From Paracoccaceae bacterium (GTDB taxonomy: Bacteria > Pseudomonadota > Alphaproteobacteria > Rhodobacterales > Rhodobacteraceae): DNA of 64,000 nucleotides. The position numbers and the translations under genes are program-made. Below the pieces are notes generated by a model. That model saw only the letters and a list, made by a program, of their open reading frames with translations, had not been told where the DNA came from and did not search any database. Position 1 is the first letter of the stretch. The number at the start of each line of letters is the position of its first letter. The DNA is taken from assembly GCA_014872875.1 (NCBI GenBank), contig WKFI01000010.1, positions 186,001 through 250,000 on the forward strand. Direction: 5' to 3'. Positions 58,402-64,000 of this stretch are shown piece by piece.

Positions 58402-60060
58402 TTAGGTCACGCCAACGCTCGCTTGCCGCAGCAGGAACCTTTGAATTTTGCCGCTGGGCGTTTTCGGCAGTTCGGTGACGAATTCGACAAGGCGGGGATA
58501 GGCGTGTGCAGAGAGGCGTTGTTTGACATAATCCTGCAGCTCTGCGGCCAAATCCTCACTCCCTTCGGCGCCCTCTGCCAGTACGACGACCGCTTTCACG
58601 ATTTCGGTCCGTTCCTTATCCGGCACGCCAATGACCGCTGTCTCGGTCACAACGGGATGTTCGATCAACGCGCTTTCCACGTCGAACGGTCCGATGCGAT
58701 AGCCCGAAGAAGTAATTACGTCGTCGTTTCGCCCGACGAAGGTGATACATCCGAGTTCGTCCCGCTCGACCGTATCGCCGGTAAGGTAGTACCCGTTCTC
58801 GATCGATTTGTTGCCCTTGTTCAGATAGCCACCAAAGAACAGAAGAGGTGAATCTGCGATGTGCACGGCCAGTTGTCCCGGCTCATTGAGATCGGCGATG
58901 CTGCCATCCTCTGCCAGAACCTCGACCCTGTATCCCGGCATCACATAACCGGCTGATCCCGGGCGAACCGAATGTTCGAGCCCGTGGTAGTTGTTCACAA
59001 GCATCCCGGTTTCAGTCTGCCCATAGTGATCCTTGATCGGCGCGTTCAACGCAGCTTCGAACCAGCGAATAACTTCGGGGTTCAGAGGTTCACCGGCGCT
59101 GCTGATGCAGCGGATCTGATCTCTCAGCGGGGCTGCGCGCTCGATCCCTGAGGCGATGATCAATCGAAACGCAGTTGGAGCTCCGGCAAAGTTGGTGACG
59201 TGCAATCGTGAAATCACGTCATATGTGCTGTCCACCGTGAATGGCCCTTCGACCAACGTGGTAGCATGGCCCAGCAGCAGTGGACCGATGACCGCATAGT
59301 AGAGCCCGTATGCCCAGCCCGGATCAGCAATGTTCCAGAATACATCTTCTGGCCGCAGGTCTATCCCTTCGAGCATGTATGATCTGAAGGCAGTCATGGC
59401 CTTGAGCGGAACCGGCACACCTTTTGCTGGCCCGGTAGTTCCGGAAGTCGCCATCATGAACATCAGATCTTCGCCACTCCGCAAAACTGGCTCAAATTCC
59501 GCCGGTTGCGTTGCCATCAACCGACGGAAATCAATGTCTCCGGCACCCAGCCCCTGCGGGGTGTCCACGATCGTTGCGACTGGCGGACAACCGTTTACAC
59601 CTTCAAGTTTTTTGCGGTTTGCACCATCAGTCACGACCAGCTTCGCACCGCTCATGGTCAAACGATCCTGAATGGCCTTGGGCCCAAAGGCCGTAAACAA
59701 AGGCTGATAAACCGCGCCGGCGCGCAACGTGCCAAGCACAACTGTCACCAGATCCGGGGTGCGTGGTAACAGTCCTGCAACGATATCGCCGGGCCGGATG
59801 CCCTGTTCCTTCAGCAGGTTGGCAAAGCGAGCAGCTTCGTCTCGCAACTCCGCAAAACTGCGGGTCTCGCGGTGCCCGTCCAGCGCAATCCAATCCAGAG
59901 CCTTGGCCTTGTTCAGCAAATGGGCATCACAACACTCCACACATGCATTGATCCCATCGATGAAGCTGCCAGAAAATCGCGACCGGGCGGTTTCCAAATC
60001 AAAACCTTCCAGCGCTTGGACGTAGTCGGGGGGAGTGCCAGCGTAAGACTTCGATGCCAT
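58402..60060 (-). CDS. AMP-forming acyl-CoA synthetase (acetyl-CoA-synthetase-like)
   Basis: A 552-residue member of the AMP-binding family. The P-loop-like motif is MMATSGTTGPAKGVP, followed by ADPGWAYGLYYAVIGPLLLG, HYGQTETGMLVNN, YYLTGDTVERDELGCITFVGRNDDVITSSGYRIGPFDVE and the C-terminal LPKTPSGKIQRFLLR with the adenylation Lys. It resembles short- to medium-chain carboxylate-CoA ligases. TTGGAGGAGTAAC precedes the ATG. It has no operon partner here, so the acyl substrate is unknown. Confidence 0.93.
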   Translation of the reverse strand: MASKSYAGTPPDYVQALEGFDLETARSRFSGSFIDGINACVECCDAHLLNKAKALDWIALDGHRETRSFAELRDEAARFANLLKEQGIRPGDIVAGLLPRTPDLVTVVLGTLRAGAVYQPLFTAFGPKAIQDRLTMSGAKLVVTDGANRKKLEGVNGCPPVATIVDTPQGLGAGDIDFRRLMATQPAEFEPVLRSGEDLMFMMATSGTTGPAKGVPVPLKAMTAFRSYMLEGIDLRPEDVFWNIADPGWAYGLYYAVIGPLLLGHATTLVEGPFTVDSTYDVISRLHVTNFAGAPTAFRLIIASGIERAAPLRDQIRCISSAGEPLNPEVIRWFEAALNAPIKDHYGQTETGMLVNNYHGLEHSVRPGSAGYVMPGYRVEVLAEDGSIADLNEPGQLAVHIADSPLLFFGGYLNKGNKSIENGYYLTGDTVERDELGCITFVGRNDDVITSSGYRIGPFDVESALIEHPVVTETAVIGVPDKERTEIVKAVVVLAEGAEGSEDLAAELQDYVKQRLSAHAYPRLVEFVTELPKTPSGKIQRFLLRQASVGVT

Positions 60061-60392
60061 CAGCGTTACTCCTCCAAATCCACCCCGCAGTTACCTTGCA
60101 CGCAAATGGTTCGAATTTCCACGGCGGAGATTGTGTGTAAATCAGCGCTCCGTTTGCTCTCATTGCGACCAATTAGGGATCGGAGCGGTAGTTCGCTAAG
60201 GCGGGAAAAAAGTCGGCCATGGTCCGTTTGATCACCCTCCAAAGTCGTTGTCACGCGCCAATTTCACAACACTTAGGCGCTCAGCAAACGGCCAGAACCT
60301 GAGCGGTGCTGCAGCGGCCAAGACGTACATACAGGCAGTTTGGAAAACACGTTCAACTGTCAATGCAGCACCGACACTTATGTTTGATTTAG
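60061..60392. other. 332-bp intergenic region
   Basis: The region runs from the acyl-CoA synthetase start to the tRNA fragment. Nothing supported was seen in it. GTTGTCACGCGCCAATTTCA near 60247 resembles GTTGTCACAGCCAATTTCAA near 21168 and may be further repeat debris. Confidence 0.35.
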
Positions 60393-60439
60393 TGGTACCG
60401 AGGGCGGAATCGAACCACCGACACGAGGATTTTCAATCC
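60393..60439 (-). pseudogene. 3-prime half of a tRNA-Phe(GAA) gene
   Basis: Read on the minus strand, GGATTGAAAATCC (60427-60439) carries the anticodon GAA in its loop. CTCGTGTCGGTGG, the T-loop TTCGATT and CCGCC then lead to a 3-prime CCA. This matches alphaproteobacterial tRNA-Phe from the anticodon arm onward. The D arm and 5-prime acceptor strand are absent, and the acceptor 3-prime strand appears one base short. It is therefore not a functional tRNA but the kind of tRNA 3-prime copy left by an integrase at an attachment site. Confidence 0.7.
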
Positions 60440-60550
60440 ATCCAAAACGAATGATCGAAGTGGTATCTTGCGTTCATGTTGCAGCCCCTTCGGCATGAGC
60501 GTCAGAAGCTGATCGTGGGTTCGAAGCAGACGGACAGTGAGTTCGCTCGG

Positions 60551-61162
60551 TCACTTGTGAAGCAAATTTCCTATCCGGCTTTCGTTGTGACTGTAGAGAC
60601 CGAGAGGACTACCCCTCAATCGGGGACTTCCCAGCCGTTTAACATTGAACGGACGATGCAGCGCGAAGTTGCTGAAACCGGTGTCTCTAAGCAGTATAGC
60701 GATCCGACGGTAGCCGTATCGACCGTACTGCCTGGCCAGCTCGATCATGTCAGCCACTGGTTCGTCCTCATCTTCTCGGCCTTGCGGGATACGTCGCTGC
60801 TTGGATCGATGTTGCCCAAGCACCCGACAGGCGCAGCGCTCAGTAACATTAAGCTGGCTGCGGACATGATTGATGCAGACACGACGACGAGCGGGGCTCA
60901 GGGGCTCCGCCCGTTCAGGTTTGAAACGGTCTGATGACCGTTTCAGTTCCTTCAATTGGGTCTACGCCCAATCCGCCCGTCGTCATTGTCGCTCGGACCA
61001 ATGGCGCAACAAGGCTCCGTGCTTGCGCCATCGGTAATAGGCCTGTTCAACAACACCTATCTGCCTGATCGCATCAAGACGGTACATCCCTTGCCCTATC
61101 AGAACCTCAACCTGCCGCACCTTCTAGACAATCTCTTCGGGCTTCGGTCGCGTGTTCGCCAT
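60551..61162 (-). pseudogene. decayed IS3-family insertion sequence (orfA and orfB remnants)
   Basis: On the minus strand, an orfA-like frame begins at 61162 after GGAGGACCAAG as MANTRPKPEEIV, then meets an in-frame TAG (61126-61124). It continues as KVRQVEVLIGQGMYRLDAIRQIGVVEQAYYRWRKHG, typical of IS3-family OrfA. A second frame (60955-60551) gives OrfB N-terminal sequence: LSPARRRVCINHVRSQLNV, ERCACRVLGQHRSKQR and ARQYGRYGYRRIAILL. The DDE catalytic domain is missing and homology stops near 60680. Stops, frame breaks and truncation show the element is dead. Confidence 0.75.
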
Positions 61163-61486
61163 TCTTGGTCCTCCGTTTCCTAAACATAGCGATGCATCAG
61201 TTCAGTTGGGGAGGCTCTGCTGGAGCGTGGCCTTTCAAACCGGTCGTCCTTTGCGTTAGTAGAGGCGAGCATGGGTTCCTGTTCGGATTGCGGTGCAAAC
61301 CCGTCGCGCGCAGCGACAGCGCCGGTTTTATTCGAAAAAAAGTGTCGCTTGTGTTATGGTTAACCTGTTGAACGAAAAGCGATTGCCAAAAGTTCTATGG
61401 GACGCCATTTCGAGAAAGCCTCTCTCTGACAGCCTCTCGACGGCGCAAAAATAGCTAAACGGCCGTCGTGATAGCGGAGAATTCGC
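61163..61486. other. 324-bp upstream region of the peroxidase gene
   Basis: No gene is supported. The left end should include the outer part of the IS3 remnant. No terminal inverted repeat was identified by eye. A promoter for the peroxidase gene must lie here, but no clear -35/-10 pair was found. Confidence 0.35.
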
Positions 61487-63154
61487 ATGACCAAACGACA
61501 CGGCGGCGGCGTGACTTTCGTGCTTTCAGAAGGGCGTGAACCGGACAGACAAGTGTTTCAGGCCTATTCCGTTAACGGAAAGGAAGATGGCCTTGAAGTT
61601 CCGGTTCAAATAGACACGCCAACCCCGAAATCCCCCCGGCGCAGCGTGCGAATGAAACCGATTTTCGGCACACAAAGTCGCCATCGGTTTGCAAAGATCG
61701 CGGGCTCGACCGCGCATGTCTCATATGCATCGAAATCTGCACAGACTGCTGCACTGCTCTCGGCGGACCAGGTTCAGCTCTATGATCGTCTCTTGGATGT
61801 CGGCGTCGGTCCTTTGCAGACGCCGACGGCGACCGACCTGACAAATGTGGCCGAGGCCATGACATCAGGGGGTTTTGTCGAACCGCAGCAAAGCACAGAG
61901 ATCCCGGCCGTCATGACATATTTCGGGCAGTTTCTGGCGCATGACGTGACCCATCTGCAATGGCGCCCCCAGGAAAGCGCTTGGGCGAACCTGCGTGCGG
62001 GGCATTCGCTGGATTTTGGCACGGTTCTGACCCAGACCGACTTGTCACACCCACAAAACAGCAACTGGAATTGTCACGCCGGTGTCTGTCTTGGCGAAAC
62101 CACAACCGCTGGCGAGTATCGCGACCTTCCACGCAGTTTGCTGCCAAACGGTCAATCCTGCACCTCGGATGCCCGCAACGATACCAATCTGGCACTGGCG
62201 CAGATTATTGTCCTGCTGACACGGTTCCTGCATGCGTTGCGTCAGCACAATCCCACCTTGTCGGTCGAACAGGTCGCGACCCTGACGGCACAACATTTGC
62301 AGGCTGTGGTTCTGGACGACTATTTGCGCACCATTTGCGATCCCGACACCTGGCAGGATATTCTAGACAATGGCAGGTCGCTGGTCTGGACGGATAAGTG
62401 CAAGCCGTTTTTCGTCCCCATCGAGTTCGCCGCTGCCGGGTTCCGGTTCGGTCACTCGATGGTACGCGACATGTATGCGCATTGGGGAGACAGCGACCAG
62501 TTCATGTTCGCGACCACGTTTCTAAGGTTTGTGCATGATCCTCCGGGCCTTGCCAGCGACCTGACAAACGGGCGGTTGGGAAGCATCTGGGCCCATGACT
62601 GGCGCGCATTCTCGCGCCTGGCGGATGCCGGAGACATGTTGCGTGCCGCGCGGATAGATCCCAACATTGCCTTTGCGTTTCGGGATCTTTCAGCGGGACA
62701 TTTCGCCTTGAAGAATGCACCGGTGGCGGGGGCGACAATCAACTTGGCGCACCACACCCTGAAAAGGCAGTACACGCTGGGTCTGCCGACCGGCCAGCAG
62801 CTGGCGCAGTTGGCCGGAGCACCTGTCATGTCCTCTGCCGAGGTATTGGGAACCGGGTACCCCAACATCGCCGCTGCTATCGCCCAGGCAGGTTTCGGAA
62901 CCGATACACCGTTGTGGTTCTACATCCTGCGCGAGGCAGAGTTCTTTCACGGTGGCGGCAGGCTGGGGCCGTTGGGCAGCCGGCTGGTCTGCGAAACTCT
63001 GCACGCGTCAATCGAAAACTCTGCCGTTAGTATCCTGACCGATACCGGCGGTCCCGCACCCGAAATCAGTTTCGTACCGACGATGCCGCGCGTGACAAAT
63101 GGAGGGCTCTACAAGATCGAGGACATCATCGCGCTTGCCTACCCCGCGCCTTGA
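61487..63154 (+). CDS. animal-type haem peroxidase family protein
   Basis: A 555-residue member of the peroxidase-cyclooxygenase superfamily. Distal residues are Gln148, His152 and Asp153 in FGQFLAHDVTHL. The catalytic Arg region is SDARNDTNLALAQIIVLLTRFLHALRQHN (Arg230). The proximal haem ligand is His323 in AGFRFGHSMVRDMYAHW. There is no obvious signal peptide; the first ~80 residues are polar and basic. GCGGAGAATTCGC precedes the ATG. Bacterial relatives oxidise halides or phenols, or cross-link proteins. The next gene, 35 bp downstream, encodes a small protein that is probably its partner. Confidence 0.88.
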   Translation: MTKRHGGGVTFVLSEGREPDRQVFQAYSVNGKEDGLEVPVQIDTPTPKSPRRSVRMKPIFGTQSRHRFAKIAGSTAHVSYASKSAQTAALLSADQVQLYDRLLDVGVGPLQTPTATDLTNVAEAMTSGGFVEPQQSTEIPAVMTYFGQFLAHDVTHLQWRPQESAWANLRAGHSLDFGTVLTQTDLSHPQNSNWNCHAGVCLGETTTAGEYRDLPRSLLPNGQSCTSDARNDTNLALAQIIVLLTRFLHALRQHNPTLSVEQVATLTAQHLQAVVLDDYLRTICDPDTWQDILDNGRSLVWTDKCKPFFVPIEFAAAGFRFGHSMVRDMYAHWGDSDQFMFATTFLRFVHDPPGLASDLTNGRLGSIWAHDWRAFSRLADAGDMLRAARIDPNIAFAFRDLSAGHFALKNAPVAGATINLAHHTLKRQYTLGLPTGQQLAQLAGAPVMSSAEVLGTGYPNIAAAIAQAGFGTDTPLWFYILREAEFFHGGGRLGPLGSRLVCETLHASIENSAVSILTDTGGPAPEISFVPTMPRVTNGGLYKIEDIIALAYPAP

Positions 63155-63189
63155 GCAATTCACCGAAAACAAAAGGAAAGGAACAAAAT

Positions 63190-63672
63190 ATGACTTATGT
63201 CGTTGTCAAAAAGCTGAACGGACATTTCTTCGCCGACCACATCGACGGTATGGTCGACGCTGGCGTCAAGATCAACGACATCCTCACGCGAAGCCCTGAA
63301 GTGGACTACAAGGATATTTTCGAGACCATGTTCTCGGAAATGGCAACAGGCGTTACGCCCAACTATTCCGTGGAAGTTGCTGACGGCGGGAACGAGCACC
63401 CGCTTTCGGACGTGCCGGGGAAAAACAAATTTGAGTACGACGGTGGCAAGTCATTCAAGCTGAAACCTCAGGAAGACAAAGAAGCCGGTCAGGACATGGC
63501 GATGAACTTTGTTATTCCGGGTGAACGCACCAACCTGCTGCAGTCCTCGTCCTATATCGCGGATATCGTGGGTGGCATTAACACAATTGCGAACAACAAG
63601 CTGACACCGTTGGAAATCAAGCAGATCACCGAGTTCCTGCTGGCCAAGATATTCCTGTCGCGCTGCCATTGA
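63190..63672 (+). CDS. hypothetical protein beside the peroxidase (160 aa)
   Basis: A 160-residue acidic soluble protein, without signal peptide or membrane segment. It starts MTYVVVKKLNGHFFADHIDG after AAAGGAAAGGAAC. Blocks such as KINDILTRSPEVDYKDIFETMFSEMATG and ERTNLLQSSSYIADIVGGINTIANNKLTPLEIKQITEFLLAKIF look like helical, well-packed sequence. I do not recognise the family. Tight spacing to the peroxidase gene suggests a substrate protein, inhibitor or chaperone for that enzyme. Confidence 0.75.
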   Translation: MTYVVVKKLNGHFFADHIDGMVDAGVKINDILTRSPEVDYKDIFETMFSEMATGVTPNYSVEVADGGNEHPLSDVPGKNKFEYDGGKSFKLKPQEDKEAGQDMAMNFVIPGERTNLLQSSSYIADIVGGINTIANNKLTPLEIKQITEFLLAKIFLSRCH

Positions 63673-63731
63673 GGTGTTTTCAGGGCGCGTTAGCCTGACC
63701 ATGGCGAGGCGCACGGGACATTTGCCGTGAG

Positions 63732-64000
63732 TCATGCTGCCTGCATTGCGGCGGTCAATGCATCCGTCAGCAACTTGACGTCCTGCGGCGCGCGAATGGG
63801 ATAGGCGCCGACAAACCAGTCATGGGCCGACTGGGGCGTCAAAGGCGTCGGCCCGGCCCAAACGGGTTCCAATGCGGCAATCAATTTTCCGAAAGCCTGC
63901 CCCGCGGCTGCAAGATCGCCGTTTCGAGCGTGTATTGCAGCGGTCCAGCCGGGGTTGTCGATGATGGCGTCGGCCGAGAGTTCCGCCGCCAACAGGGCGG
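63732..64000 (-). CDS. C-terminal end of an unidentified protein (partial)
   Basis: The frame is open to the window edge, so only the last ~89 residues are visible: LSADAIIDNPGWTAAIHARNGDLAAAGQAFGKLIAALEPVWAG and AHDWFVGAYPIRAPQDVKLLTDALTAAMQAA. It is helical and alanine-rich, compatible with a TPR-like or helical-repeat protein. The TTG at 63992 is not accepted as a start. It is convergent with the gene at 63190. No function can be given. Confidence 0.5.
   Translation of the reverse strand, partial: ALLAAELSADAIIDNPGWTAAIHARNGDLAAAGQAFGKLIAALEPVWAGPTPLTPQSAHDWFVGAYPIRAPQDVKLLTDALTAAMQAA

Noticed and set aside
60476-60934. 152-codon frame on the plus strand over the IS3 remnant
   Set aside because: The minus strand carries clear IS3 OrfB sequence; the plus-strand frame is its shadow.

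Overview
The window looks like a chromosomal stretch of a marine alphaproteobacterium of the Roseobacter group (Rhodobacteraceae). This is inferred from the GC-rich coding style, the density of TRAP, TTT and ABC uptake systems, the choline-O-sulfate locus, several TolB/TPR-type adenylate cyclases, and short degenerate intergenic repeats. No rRNA, no intact tRNA, no CRISPR array and no replication origin were seen.

Layout. (1) 1-3321: end of an MFS exporter, an AHL-lactonase-like metallo-hydrolase and a phytoene-desaturase-like FAD enzyme. (2) 3322-6425: a gene-poor stretch with two small coupled genes, a cold-shock gene and about 0.85 kb of compositionally foreign, repeat-containing DNA. (3) 6426-9544: an iron-type alcohol dehydrogenase and an adenylate cyclase/TolB/TPR protein. 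(4) 10068-20983: a GntR-controlled catabolic cluster with a TRAP transporter, 2-hydroxyacid dehydrogenase, KDPG aldolase, RraA-like aldolase, exported MRJP-type protein, KDG kinase, SDR, cupin dioxygenase-like protein, methylglyoxal synthase and GAPDH. Together these would carry a sugar acid through the lower Entner-Doudoroff route. (5) 21204-22211: a membrane cyclase. (6) 22540-28041: a LysR regulator, ProXVW-type ABC transporter and choline-sulfatase. (7) 28366-28640: a frameshifted integrase remnant. (8) 28620-42813: two divergent transcription units. One encodes an IclR regulator, a dimethylglycine/sarcosine-dehydrogenase-like enzyme, a Tm-1-like protein, a TMADH-like flavoenzyme and a GcvT-like protein. 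The other encodes a tripartite tricarboxylate transporter, aldehyde dehydrogenase and GlxA/GbdR-like regulator. A second IclR regulator follows. Their joint chemistry points to demethylation of an N-methylated compound.

(9) 43373-47053: a membrane wHTH/TPR protein, a small hypothetical gene, a DUF3299 protein and a GntH-like metallo-hydrolase. (10) 47290-55943: a LysR-centred cluster with two SDRs (one PRISE/5-beta-reductase-like), a ribose-type ABC importer and two paralogous cupin-like proteins. The same 17-bp palindrome lies upstream of both minus-strand transcription units, so they probably form one regulon of unknown substrate. (11) 56125-60060: a cyclase fused through a membrane segment to a C-type-lectin-like domain, a polysaccharide-lyase-like secreted protein and an AMP-forming acyl-CoA synthetase. 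(12) 60393-61162: a truncated tRNA-Phe(GAA) 3-prime half beside a decayed IS3-family element. (13) 61487-64000: an animal-type haem peroxidase, an unknown partner protein and the end of an unidentified gene.

The strongest candidates for something new are the cyclase-lectin receptor, the palindrome-linked LysR/PRISE/ABC/cupin regulon, and the demethylation cluster with a Tm-1-like protein of unknown bacterial role.
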